From a virus, in IMG/VR virus record IMGVR_UViG_3300012954_002212, positions 1-23,312 of that record: 23,312 bases of DNA; one strand, 5' to 3'. The notes beneath the pieces are model-generated. The model was not told where the DNA came from. It made no database searches and saw only the letters and a list, made by a program, of their open reading frames with translations. Position 1 is the stretch's first letter. Each line of letters opens with the position of its first letter. This document shows positions 15,440 to 22,029 of this stretch, in pieces. The translations under genes were made by a program, and so were the position numbers.

Positions 15440-15954
15440 ACAGGAAATATTATTCTTGGGATGATGTACAAAAATGCGCTCATAAGTTAGCACTTGAAAT
15501 GTACAAAAATAATTTTCGTCCTAATTACATTGTAGGACTTAATAGAGGCGGATTGCCTTTAAGTGTAATATTAAGCCACCTACTAGACTGTAATCATTAC
15601 ACACTAGATGTGCGTTTACGTGATAGTAAAGAACAGCCAGAAAGTAATTTATGGATGGCTGAAGATGCACTAGGTTATCACGATGGAAAATGTAAACCAA
15701 AAATGCGTAAACAAATATTAGTTGTAGATGATATCAACGACACAGGCGCTACGTTTGATTGGATCAAACAAGACTGGGAATCGGGTTGTTTACCTGATAG
15801 CATAGGGTGGGAAGATGTTTGGCACGAAAATGTCCGTTTTGCTACAATGTGCGAGAAAACACACACAAATTTTGGCAATGTAGACTATGTATGGGAAGAA
15901 ATAGATACTAGCGAAAAAGATACTTGGATTGTTTTTCCTTGGGAATATGATTAA
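15427..15954 (+). CDS. Phosphoribosyltransferase (type I)
   Basis: The protein has 175 residues. The PRPP-binding signature ILVVDDINDTGAT is at 97-109, and YIVGLNRGGLPLSVIL (34-49) forms the PPi loop. This is the hypoxanthine/xanthine-type phosphoribosyltransferase fold, joining a purine base to ribose-5-phosphate from PRPP. It may salvage purines for phage DNA synthesis; a base other than normal purines is possible given the deazaguanine genes nearby. The C-terminus is rich in Trp and acidic residues (VWEEIDTSEKDTW). Substrate not determined. Confidence 0.85.
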   Translation: MEKIDRKYYSWDDVQKCAHKLALEMYKNNFRPNYIVGLNRGGLPLSVILSHLLDCNHYTLDVRLRDSKEQPESNLWMAEDALGYHDGKCKPKMRKQILVVDDINDTGATFDWIKQDWESGCLPDSIGWEDVWHENVRFATMCEKTHTNFGNVDYVWEEIDTSEKDTWIVFPWEYD

Positions 15955-15960
15955 TAAATA
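15953..15960 (+). promoter_or_regulatory. Possible T4-type late promoter
   Basis: AATAAATA differs by one base from the T4 late promoter box TATAAATA. It lies about 25 bases upstream of the small Cys-rich gene and overlaps the end of the previous gene's stop region. There is no other intergenic space nearby. Confidence 0.35.
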
Positions 15961-15984
15961 ATTATAAACAACAAGGAGGGAAAT

Positions 15985-16116
15985 ATGAGTTGTGGGTGCG
16001 GAAGAAGTCCAACTGGTAGATGTATTGGTTGGCATAGCTTAACTGAGGAACAATACCTCGAAAAGAAAGCTCAATATGAAGAGAGACAGAGACTAAAAAA
16101 GGAGAAAAGCCAATGA
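15985..16116 (+). CDS. Cys-rich mini-protein (43 residues)
   Basis: The gene has a consensus AAGGAGGG site at 15973-15980 and an overlap (ATGA) with the next start. The protein begins MSCGCGRSPTGRCIGWHSL, with Cys3, Cys5, Cys13 and His17 as a likely metal site, then a charged helix ending KKEKSQ. From memory, similar CGCGRSPTG proteins occur in T4-like cyanophages with unknown role. Confidence 0.75.
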   Translation: MSCGCGRSPTGRCIGWHSLTEEQYLEKKAQYEERQRLKKEKSQ

Positions 16117-16319
16117 GTATGAGTGAACAATTAGCCAAAGCTGCCAGGATGCACGCCGAAGGCGAGCTAGAAAGAGCTAAAACGAATATTATGGTATATA
16201 TGAATCAAAGTGTTGGTATAGGCGAACACGCAGATATTGTAGAAGCAATACAAAATGAATTAGACACTATGGCGGCAGCCAGTGATAGAATTGAAATGAT
16301 TGAAAAATATTTTAGTTAA
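16113..16319 (+). CDS. Small helical protein, unknown
   Basis: The protein has 68 residues; ATG 16113 overlaps the previous stop, and ATG 16119 two codons later is an alternative. It is amphipathic and helical, with no cysteines or motif known to me. The stop lies just before the folE promoter. Confidence 0.7.
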   Translation: MSMSEQLAKAARMHAEGELERAKTNIMVYMNQSVGIGEHADIVEAIQNELDTMAAASDRIEMIEKYFS

Positions 16320-16322
16320 TTG

Positions 16323-16351
16323 TTGACAAAAGATCTAAATAGTGTTACTAT
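16323..16351 (+). promoter_or_regulatory. Sigma70-type promoter of folE
   Basis: TTGACA (16323-16328), 17 bases, TACTAT (16346-16351). The layout and -10 variant are identical to the promoter of the dsbA-like gene. Transcription would begin near 16358, which is the first arm of a hairpin. Confidence 0.75.
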
Positions 16352-16356
16352 AAACA

Positions 16357-16374
16357 ATAGACATCCTCGTCTAT
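16357..16374 (+). promoter_or_regulatory. Hairpin at 5' end of folE transcript
   Basis: ATAGAC (16357-16362) and GTCTAT (16369-16374) pair over a six-base loop ATCCTC. The stem would form at or near the first transcribed base, before the ribosome site CGGAG. It could protect the RNA 5' end or act as a DNA operator. Confidence 0.45.
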
Positions 16375-16389
16375 AACTCGGAGAATTAA

Positions 16390-17097
16390 ATGACAGAAGA
16401 AGTAAAAGTCAGTCAAGTTGTACGTGAAAGACTTAAAAAAAATAACGTGCGTTTTTTTGCAAATGATAATATCAGTGAACACATAAGCGAGTGGGAACTT
16501 GAAGAGATCAAGAACGAACTTGCTTATAAGTTTGAAGATGTTTTACAAACATTGATTATCGATACTGAGAACGATCCTAACAGTATTGACACTGGTAGAC
16601 GTATGGCAAAAATGTATGTCAACGAAATTATGTCTGGTCGATATAATCCAATGCCAGCACCTAATGCTTTTCCTAATTATGTAAATGAAGGTGAAGGTTA
16701 TGAAGGTATGTTGGTTGTGCGTAGTGAACTTACAAGTTTGTGTTCACATCATCACCAAACTGTTAAAGGTGTAGCATACATTGGTATTATTGCTGGTCCT
16801 AAGTTACTAGGTTTGAGTAAATACACACGTATTGCACAGTGGTGTGCTATGCGTGGAACACTACAAGAAGAACTAAATGTAATGATTGCTGATGAAATTC
16901 AGAAACATACAGGAAGTGAAAATGTTGGTGTTTATGTACAAGCCACGCACGGTTGTTGTGAAAATAGAGGTATCAAAGCACACAGTAGTTTAACACAAAC
17001 TACAGTGTTACGTGGTGCATTTAAAAATGATCCAGCAACTAAAAAAGAGTTTATCGATAACGTTAAACTACAACAGCAATTTGCACAGGGGTCATAA
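16390..17097 (+). CDS. folE: GTP cyclohydrolase I
   Basis: The enzyme opens GTP to dihydroneopterin triphosphate, the first step toward folate and toward preQ0. Of 235 residues, the zinc and catalytic residues are visible: Cys118 and the HHH run 120-122 in TSLCSHHHQT, Cys189 in THGCCENRG, and Arg193. LGLSKYTRIAQW (140-151) is the usual helix after the active site, and QEELNV follows. It is translated from its own promoter and ends one base into the next gene. The link to queE downstream and to the dpdA and queD-like genes indicates that the pterin route feeds 7-deazaguanine here. Confidence 0.95.
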   Translation: MTEEVKVSQVVRERLKKNNVRFFANDNISEHISEWELEEIKNELAYKFEDVLQTLIIDTENDPNSIDTGRRMAKMYVNEIMSGRYNPMPAPNAFPNYVNEGEGYEGMLVVRSELTSLCSHHHQTVKGVAYIGIIAGPKLLGLSKYTRIAQWCAMRGTLQEELNVMIADEIQKHTGSENVGVYVQATHGCCENRGIKAHSSLTQTTVLRGAFKNDPATKKEFIDNVKLQQQFAQGS

Positions 17098-17261
17098 TGG
17101 CAGAACCAGTAGATGTAAGTAAAAAACACTTTTATATTAGTTTAGTAAAAAGTGGTGTACGTATCGCAGGATGCGTAGTTGCTTTAGCAACAGGTAGTTG
17201 GGGTTGGTTAGCCTTAGGTTTACTTGTTGCTGAAGTCCTCGGTATTGCGGAGGAACTATAA
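17097..17261 (+). CDS. 54-residue membrane protein between folE and queE
   Basis: ATG 17097 overlaps the folE stop and the gene's stop overlaps the queE start by one base. The protein begins MAEPVDVSKKHFY, then has a long hydrophobic stretch (about 20-48) able to form one membrane helix. Function unknown; the tight coupling to both genes supports it as real. Confidence 0.7.
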   Translation: MAEPVDVSKKHFYISLVKSGVRIAGCVVALATGSWGWLALGLLVAEVLGIAEEL

Positions 17262-18157
17262 TGAAGTTACGCTATAGTGAAGCATTTTATAGTGTACAAG
17301 GCGAAGGCAAGTTTGTAGGAGTACCTAGTGTATTCCTACGTACCTTCGGTTGTAACTTTCGCTGTATGAATTTTGGTGTTGATAAAAGCGTTGGCGATCG
17401 TTGGGAACAACACAAGCGTGGTGAACGTTACAATGCAGAAGTAAAGCAATTACTTGCTGATGGCATTCACGAAACTACAAAAGAATTTAATGATCTGCCT
17501 ATTGTACACACAGGTTGTGATACATATGCAAGTATCTATCCAGAATTTAAACATTTCAATATGCTTAAAGATGTAGATGAAGTTGTAGAACATTTACTAA
17601 GTTTATTACCAGAAGGCAAATGGACAATGGATAATGGCCAAGATGTACATTTGATTATGACTGGTGGCGAACCGTTGTTGGCGTGGCAACGACTGTACGT
17701 AGAATTATTTGAACATCCACGGATGAGGGATTTGAAAAATGTCACATTTGAAACAAATACTACACAACATCTTAAAGATGATTTCTATGACTACCTCAAC
17801 ACTCAAGACAGATTTGAAGTCACTTGGTCTTGTTCCCCGAAACTTAGCGTTAGCGGAGAACCTTGGGAAACTGCTATTAAGCCTGCTGTGGCTGCTGACT
17901 ATAGGCGTGTTAACGGCAGCGATATGTATCTCAAGTTTGTTGTCGCTGATCAAGACGATGTTGACGAAGTCGCTAGAGCTGTTAGTGCCTATCGTGAAGC
18001 AGGTGTCAACGTTCCTGTATATCTTATGCCGCTTGGGGGTAGGTCGGAAGAATACACTCTCAACGTACAAGAGGTGGCGGACCTCTGTATGGAACGAGGG
18101 TGGAGGTTCTCGCCTAGACTCCACATCAGCTTATTCGGAAATGCCTGGGGAACTTAA
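17261..18157 (+). CDS. queE: QueE, 7-carboxy-7-deazaguanine synthase
   Basis: A radical SAM enzyme that contracts 6-carboxytetrahydropterin to 7-carboxy-7-deazaguanine. Residues 9-30 (FYSVQGEGKF...RTFG) are the family start. The cluster cysteines are Cys31 and Cys35 (CNFRC), but the third lies at Cys86 in GCDT, after a 50-residue stretch, instead of two residues later. MTGGEPLL (around 133-140) is the SAM-binding GGEP motif, and the C-terminus is RFSPRLHISLFGNAWGT. GAGG near 17249 gives the ribosome site. Codon use in the second part (about 17780-18140) changes to T- and C-ending codons. It overlaps the 29-residue reading frame at its end. Confidence 0.92.
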   Translation: MKLRYSEAFYSVQGEGKFVGVPSVFLRTFGCNFRCMNFGVDKSVGDRWEQHKRGERYNAEVKQLLADGIHETTKEFNDLPIVHTGCDTYASIYPEFKHFNMLKDVDEVVEHLLSLLPEGKWTMDNGQDVHLIMTGGEPLLAWQRLYVELFEHPRMRDLKNVTFETNTTQHLKDDFYDYLNTQDRFEVTWSCSPKLSVSGEPWETAIKPAVAADYRRVNGSDMYLKFVVADQDDVDEVARAVSAYREAGVNVPVYLMPLGGRSEEYTLNVQEVADLCMERGWRFSPRLHISLFGNAWGT

Positions 18158-18230
18158 AAAGAATATTGACAGTGTTCCTAACGGTATTAGAAGCGATGAG
18201 GAATATGAAAAAATAAGGAAATTAATATGA
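18141..18230 (+). CDS. 29-residue reading frame after queE
   Basis: ATG 18141 lies inside the queE end and the stop overlaps the next ATG (ATGA). The peptide begins MPGELKKNIDSV and ends EEYEKIRKLI, with acidic and lysine codons in the A-rich style of neighbours. There is no consensus ribosome site, so the start is uncertain and the frame may use a different one. Confidence 0.4.
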   Translation: MPGELKKNIDSVPNGIRSDEEYEKIRKLI

Positions 18231-18409
18231 AAGATCCAAAAGTAGCCGAAATGGTAAAAGACCTCAATACAATGGTTAAAGAAATAAACAAACTAAATGT
18301 AAAATTGTATAAGCAAGGCGTATCGTACAGAATGGAAGAATCATATGACGATACGTTAGGCGCAAAACAAGTCGAAGTTAATTATCTTAAACAAACAGTG
18401 GAGTACTAA
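18227..18409 (+). CDS. Small coiled-coil protein, unknown
   Basis: The protein has 60 residues with AAGGAA upstream; it overlaps the previous stop and the next start by one or a few bases. MVKDLNTMVKEINKLNVKL (9-27) suggests a coiled coil. Function unknown. Confidence 0.65.
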   Translation: MKDPKVAEMVKDLNTMVKEINKLNVKLYKQGVSYRMEESYDDTLGAKQVEVNYLKQTVEY

Positions 18410-18603
18410 TGGGAAAGCACATTAAAACACAAATGGATTATGATATGATCAATAATCTAACTAGGGAACTAAGCAAAATAGATCCTGAGAATGAAACCCT
18501 TGCACATTATCTTGGTATGGAAAACTTTGAAGGTGCAGAACTAAGAAAACTTGTAAATGGTTTTCCTTGGGCTGATAGAATACCAGCAGTGAATGGAAAA
18601 TAA
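18409..18603 (+). CDS. Small protein, unknown
   Basis: The protein has 64 residues, starting at the last base of the previous stop. It is acidic and helical (DYDMINNLTRELSK) and ends NGFPWADRIPAVNGK. There are no recognisable motifs. The next gene starts immediately after its stop. Confidence 0.65.
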   Translation: MGKHIKTQMDYDMINNLTRELSKIDPENETLAHYLGMENFEGAELRKLVNGFPWADRIPAVNGK

Positions 18604-19029
18604 ATGAAACAATGGCTTAAAAAAGTAACTGGCATTGAAGCAGAAGAAAAACGCATTGCAGAAGAAGAACAGCGTATTTCAGAAGAGAAGGCTGCTTTAG
18701 AAGCCAAAGAAATGGAACAGTTAAAAGTTCGTGATCCTAAAGCATATGCTACAAAAAAGAAAGAACCGTGGGTAAATGTACTTGATGTCAAAGTTAACCA
18801 AGATAACGTAAGAAATGGTTTTTTTGAATTAGATTGGAACAAATATTTTATTGAACAACTTATTGGCGCAGGCTATGGCGAAAAAGGCGATGCTGAAGAA
18901 CAAATTGTTGATAGATGGTTCAAAGATATTGTTTACAATATGTTTGTAGAAGAAGGAATAGACACAGATAGAGGCGCAGGTTATATTAATGTTGTACCTA
19001 TCGATCAAGGAAAAAGTGAAGTTTCGTAA
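18604..19029 (+). CDS. Conserved-looking phage protein with coiled-coil N-terminus, unknown
   Basis: The protein has 141 residues. Residues 10-45 form a Glu/Lys-rich coiled coil, then DPKAYATKKKEPW and FFELDWNKYFIEQLIGAGYG lead to DRWFKDIVYNMF, a pattern I associate with T4-like marine phages where the role is undescribed. It ends one base into the next gene. The length and compact acidic domain suggest a soluble protein; nothing indicates an enzyme. Confidence 0.7.
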   Translation: MKQWLKKVTGIEAEEKRIAEEEQRISEEKAALEAKEMEQLKVRDPKAYATKKKEPWVNVLDVKVNQDNVRNGFFELDWNKYFIEQLIGAGYGEKGDAEEQIVDRWFKDIVYNMFVEEGIDTDRGAGYINVVPIDQGKSEVS

Positions 19030-19433
19030 TGCGTGACGATCTAATGGTTCAACAGCAAGTTGAAAACGTATGGCAACATATGGTAGGTGTTATCTGTTTA
19101 AATTGTACAAATAGAAAACAAGTAAAACGTGTATTACCTCCGTTGTTTGCAACTGCGCCAACTCCTGTACATTTCTTAAACACACCCGAAAAAACAATTA
19201 AAACTATAATCGAAAGTCTCGGTATGGTAAACGTAAGATATAAGCGTTTGAAAAGAATGAGTAAAGAGTTCTTGACTTGGGACGGAAATGATGCTACAAT
19301 GTTATATGGAATTGGGAAATACGGCAGTGACAGCTACAGATTGTTTTACAAAAACGAAGTACCTGACAATGTTGGTGACCACGAATTGAAACGATATGTA
19401 GAAGAAGAGTTTTATGACTTACATACTAATTGA
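19029..19433 (+). CDS. MBD4-like HhH DNA glycosylase
   Basis: The protein has 134 residues, the size of the catalytic domain alone. VGVICLNCTNRKQVKRVLPPLF (19-40) and SLGMVNVRYKRLKRMSKEFL (63-82) match the helical core of MBD4-type glycosylases, followed by the helix-hairpin-helix LYGIGKYGSDSYRLF (92-106). The catalytic Asp is conserved as Asp117 in GDHELKRY. Eukaryotic MBD4 removes T or U mispaired with G and some modified pyrimidines; the phage substrate is unknown. It overlaps the 5' exonuclease gene by 20 bases, so base removal and end-processing are coupled in expression. Confidence 0.85.
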   Translation: MRDDLMVQQQVENVWQHMVGVICLNCTNRKQVKRVLPPLFATAPTPVHFLNTPEKTIKTIIESLGMVNVRYKRLKRMSKEFLTWDGNDATMLYGIGKYGSDSYRLFYKNEVPDNVGDHELKRYVEEEFYDLHTN

Positions 19434-20394
19434 TACAGCAAATACTTTCTTTAGAGCTAGACACGTAGTACGTGGCGATATTGATACTAAAGTAGGTATG
19501 GCAATGCACATTACACTTAACAGTATTAAGAAAGCGTGGCAAGACTTCAGCGGTTCACACGTTGTTTTTTGTTTAGAAGGACGTAGTTGGCGTAAAGATT
19601 ATTATGAGCCTTACAAGCGTAACCGTAAAGAACATCGTGAAGCTATGAGCCCACGTGAGGCAGAAGAAGATAAAATCTTTTGGGAAATATTTGATGAGTT
19701 CAAAGAGTTTGTTACAGACAAAACAAACTGCACAGTTTTACATAATCCTGTGTTAGAAGCAGATGATCTTATAGCAGGTTGGGTGCAAGCACATCCAAAT
19801 GATGAACACGTGATTGTTAGCACAGATGGTGACTTTGCACAACTTATTGCACCCAATGTGCGTCAATACAACGGTGTACAAAATGTTACAATTACACACG
19901 AAGGTTACTTTGATGACAAAGGTAAATCTGTAATAGACAAGAAAACTAAGGAGCCTAAGGCTGCTCCAGAACCACAATTTATGTTGTTTGAAAAGTGTAT
20001 GCGTGGTGACACTAGTGATAACGTGTTTAGTGCATATCCAGGTGTACGTAAAAAAGGTACAAAGAACAAAGTAGGCTTACTAGAAGCATTTGCTGATAAA
20101 GAAAGTAAAGGCTACAATTGGAACAATATGATGTTGCAACGTTGGGTTGATCACGAAGGTGTAGAACATCGTGTGTTAGATGATTACACAAGAAATGTTA
20201 CATTATGTGATTTGACTGCACAACCAGATAACATAAAGCAAGAAATAAATAACACTATCCAATCAGCAAGCAGTAAGAACGTTAGCCAAGTAGGTATGAG
20301 ACTTATGAAGTTTTGTGCTAAGTGGGATTTACAGCGTATTGCAGACAATGCGGCACAATATGCAGAACCGTTACAAGCGAGGTATTATATATGA
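19414..20394 (+). CDS. rnh: RNase H / FEN-type 5'-3' exonuclease
   Basis: The protein has 326 residues, like T4 RNase H (305), which removes RNA primers and flaps at lagging-strand junctions. Asp7 in LIDTAN, Glu115-x-Asp117-Asp118 (LEADDLIAG), Asp138 and Asp140 in STDGDF, and Asp199 and Asp202 in RGDTSDNV form the usual two-metal acidic cluster; YPGVRKKGTKNK (208-219) is the helix-hairpin region that follows. All catalytic acids are present. It starts inside the glycosylase gene and ends with an ATGA overlap into the next gene. Confidence 0.9.
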   Translation: MTYILIDTANTFFRARHVVRGDIDTKVGMAMHITLNSIKKAWQDFSGSHVVFCLEGRSWRKDYYEPYKRNRKEHREAMSPREAEEDKIFWEIFDEFKEFVTDKTNCTVLHNPVLEADDLIAGWVQAHPNDEHVIVSTDGDFAQLIAPNVRQYNGVQNVTITHEGYFDDKGKSVIDKKTKEPKAAPEPQFMLFEKCMRGDTSDNVFSAYPGVRKKGTKNKVGLLEAFADKESKGYNWNNMMLQRWVDHEGVEHRVLDDYTRNVTLCDLTAQPDNIKQEINNTIQSASSKNVSQVGMRLMKFCAKWDLQRIADNAAQYAEPLQARYYI

Positions 20395-20870
20395 CAGTAA
20401 AAGCAAAACCTATTTTAGATGGAAAATTTTGGATTGTTGAAGATGCAGGTGTACGTGTTGGTACACTAGCAAAAGAAGAAGAAGGATTTGTTGTCAGTGC
20501 AAAAGGTAAAATAGACTTTTACAAAAGTGAAAATGCATTGAAAAGAAAACTAGGCAAAGATCTTTTTGTTGCAAAAATTCCTACTGAAAATAATACAGAT
20601 AAAGAAGTACACGGCTATCCTACTAGATCATTGCCATTTAACAGTATGTATGATTTGCAAAGTAAATTACCTTTGTTTACAAAAAGTAGGAAGAGTAAAA
20701 GTTTATACTGTGCTGGATATTATCTAGTGAGATTTAACGTAAATTGGCTTAAAAGTTTTTGCCCTAAATTGATTACTTTACAAAGAAATGAATATATGGG
20801 TCCATTTAAAACAGAAATAGAAATGAAAGCAGCCTTAAGTAATGTCAATAGAGCCTCTAAATACCAGTAG
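20391..20870 (+). CDS. Unknown protein of 159 residues
   Basis: The gene starts at ATG 20391 overlapping the exonuclease stop; earlier in-frame codons lie within that gene. The first 60 residues alternate short strands (GKFWIVEDAGVRVGTLAKE...GKIDFYKSE), suggesting a beta-rich domain. The middle has SLYCAGYYLVRFNVNWLKSFCP with two cysteines. No motif known to me. The next gene starts 29 bases before its end. Confidence 0.7.
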   Translation: MTVKAKPILDGKFWIVEDAGVRVGTLAKEEEGFVVSAKGKIDFYKSENALKRKLGKDLFVAKIPTENNTDKEVHGYPTRSLPFNSMYDLQSKLPLFTKSRKSKSLYCAGYYLVRFNVNWLKSFCPKLITLQRNEYMGPFKTEIEMKAALSNVNRASKYQ

Positions 20871-21084
20871 CATACAACAATTTATTCAGCAAGTTAAATC
20901 TGCAGAATCAAGCAGAGCAAGAGAATTACGTTTAGATATGAATCAAGCAAAAAATCTTGCATTTACTTTAGGAATTGTTATGGCAAGAATGAATGGTGAT
21001 TTAGAAAAGTTTGTAAAAGAAAATGCAGGCGGTGATATTGGAGATATTGAAGTAGTAATAGGTGCTGATTCCGACTGGAAATAA
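20842..21084 (+). CDS. Small protein, unknown
   Basis: The protein has 80 residues, starting inside the preceding gene (overlap 29 bases). Residues 5-55 are helical (IQQFIQQVKSAESSRARELRL), then the acidic tail GGDIGDIEVVIGADSDWK. No family recognised. Its stop lies just before a palindrome. Confidence 0.65.
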   Translation: MSIEPLNTSSIQQFIQQVKSAESSRARELRLDMNQAKNLAFTLGIVMARMNGDLEKFVKENAGGDIGDIEVVIGADSDWK

Positions 21085-21100
21085 TTAAACTATAGTTTAA
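21085..21100. repeat. Perfect 16-base palindrome TTAAACTATAGTTTAA
   Basis: The palindrome is in one of the few intergenic spaces, directly after a stop codon. It is AT-rich, so a repressor-binding operator or weak bidirectional terminator is possible. It has no run of T after it and so does not look like a standard terminator. Confidence 0.6.
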
Positions 21101-21104
21101 AAAG

Positions 21105-21112
21105 GATAAATA
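21105..21112 (+). promoter_or_regulatory. Possible T4-type late promoter
   Basis: GATAAATA matches the late box TATAAATA at seven of eight positions. It sits between the palindrome and the start-codon hairpin, about 30 bases before ATG 21142. A transcript would begin within the hairpin's first arm or loop. Confidence 0.35.
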
Positions 21113-21143
21113 TATGCGTATATAACTAAGAGGATACGCATAT
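21112..21143 (+). promoter_or_regulatory. Hairpin with ribosome site in loop and start codon in stem
   Basis: ATATGCGTAT (21112-21121) and ATACGCATAT (21134-21143) are perfect ten-base inverted repeats around a 12-base loop (21122-21133) that contains AAGAGG. The ATG starts at 21142, in the outer end of the second arm. This layout can control translation of the downstream gene by folding or by binding a repressor. It may equally be a DNA operator. Confidence 0.65.
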
Positions 21144-21426
21144 GAGCAGACCCAAGCCAAATGTATTATTAGAATTTACAAATAGTGTTACATACAAATG
21201 TGAGCAGGTTTTAGAAGCAGATGCAATATGGGCTGTGTTTTACAAAAATAAACCATTTAATTTAAAAAGTAGTAATTCTTTAACTAATTACCCTGGTCCA
21301 AAGTATAAAAAAACTAGTTTTTCAAATCCAGGTCACGCATTTAATCTATCAAAGAAATTAAATGAAATGTTCAAAACAGATGAATTTACAGTAGTAAAAT
21401 TAGTCGAAGGTGAACAAATTGACTAA
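21142..21426 (+). CDS. Unknown protein of 94 residues, translationally structured start
   Basis: The gene starts in the hairpin stem. The protein is basic, beginning MSRPKPNVLLEFTN with a beta-strand-like region (VTYKCEQVLEADAIWAVFY) and ending with FTVVKLVEG. It carries SSNSLTNYPGPKYKK, likely surface loop. No family recognised. The regulated start suggests that its level matters. Confidence 0.7.
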   Translation: MSRPKPNVLLEFTNSVTYKCEQVLEADAIWAVFYKNKPFNLKSSNSLTNYPGPKYKKTSFSNPGHAFNLSKKLNEMFKTDEFTVVKLVEGEQID

Positions 21427-21809
21427 TGTCTAATAAAATTACATACACAAAAATTTTCCTAAAAGAATTAGGCAAAACTTATAATGATATTTCAGTACAA
21501 GAACACTTACATATTTGGTGGTATAATACTAGAAATAAAGAAGTAGGCGGACTACGTTTAACAGATGAAGGGTATGAAGCAATACAAGAATTAGGACTAA
21601 CAACATATGATATTCCATATCCACGTGAAATGCCTTTAACAACACAAATTATAATATTTTTAGATAAGTTTATCGATTGCCCTTATTATTTGACAAATAG
21701 AAGCATAACGGTTACAAATGAGAAGAAAGCAGTTGAATTAACATTGTTTAGTGGTGATTTGCGTAAGTACGGCCTTACAAAAGCAATGAAAAGACAAAAT
21801 GAGGATTGA
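21426..21809 (+). CDS. Unknown protein of 127 residues
   Basis: The gene starts at the last base of the preceding stop and overlaps the Smr-like gene by 11 bases. The sequence mixes helix (TYTKIFLKELGKTYND) and strands (SITVTNEKKAVELTLFSGDL); HIWWYNTRNKEVGGLRLTDEGYEAIQELGL recalls DNA-binding winged-helix-like segments, but not securely. Function unknown. Confidence 0.7.
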   Translation: MSNKITYTKIFLKELGKTYNDISVQEHLHIWWYNTRNKEVGGLRLTDEGYEAIQELGLTTYDIPYPREMPLTTQIIIFLDKFIDCPYYLTNRSITVTNEKKAVELTLFSGDLRKYGLTKAMKRQNED

Positions 21810-22029
21810 TTTACACGGTGCTCACATACACGAAGGTTGGCGTAAATTTAAAAAATCCGTTGATCAAGCATATTATCTTGGACATAGACAATGTATTGTA
21901 ATCACAGGCCAAGGTGCTATGATGAGAGAATTTCCTACTTGGGCAAGTAATCATCCATTTGTTAGAGAATGTAATCAACAAAAATATAATCCAGGAAGTT
22001 TTTTAATAAAATTAAAGAAAAAAGGTTGA
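21799..22029 (+). CDS. Smr-domain protein
   Basis: The protein has 76 residues, a stand-alone small MutS-related domain. It begins RIDLHG (Asp4-Leu-His6-Gly7), followed by an amphipathic helix, then VITGQG (34-39) and the end PGSFLIKL (65-72), which correspond to the family's DLHG, TGxG and Gly-rich final strand. Smr domains nick or cut DNA or RNA, some resolve branched DNA. Active-site residues are consistent, but the domain is short. The -35 box of the next promoter overlaps its end. Confidence 0.8.
   Translation: MRIDLHGAHIHEGWRKFKKSVDQAYYLGHRQCIVITGQGAMMREFPTWASNHPFVRECNQQKYNPGSFLIKLKKKG

Noticed and set aside
17739-18140. Long open frame overlapping queE in another frame, with hydrophobic residues
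   Set aside because: It is produced by the T- and C-ending codons of the queE segment; only the last 29 codons have the composition of neighbouring genes and were kept.
18165-18193. TTGACA after queE as a promoter
   Set aside because: No adequate -10 box at 16-18 bases; it falls inside the small frame at 18141-18230.
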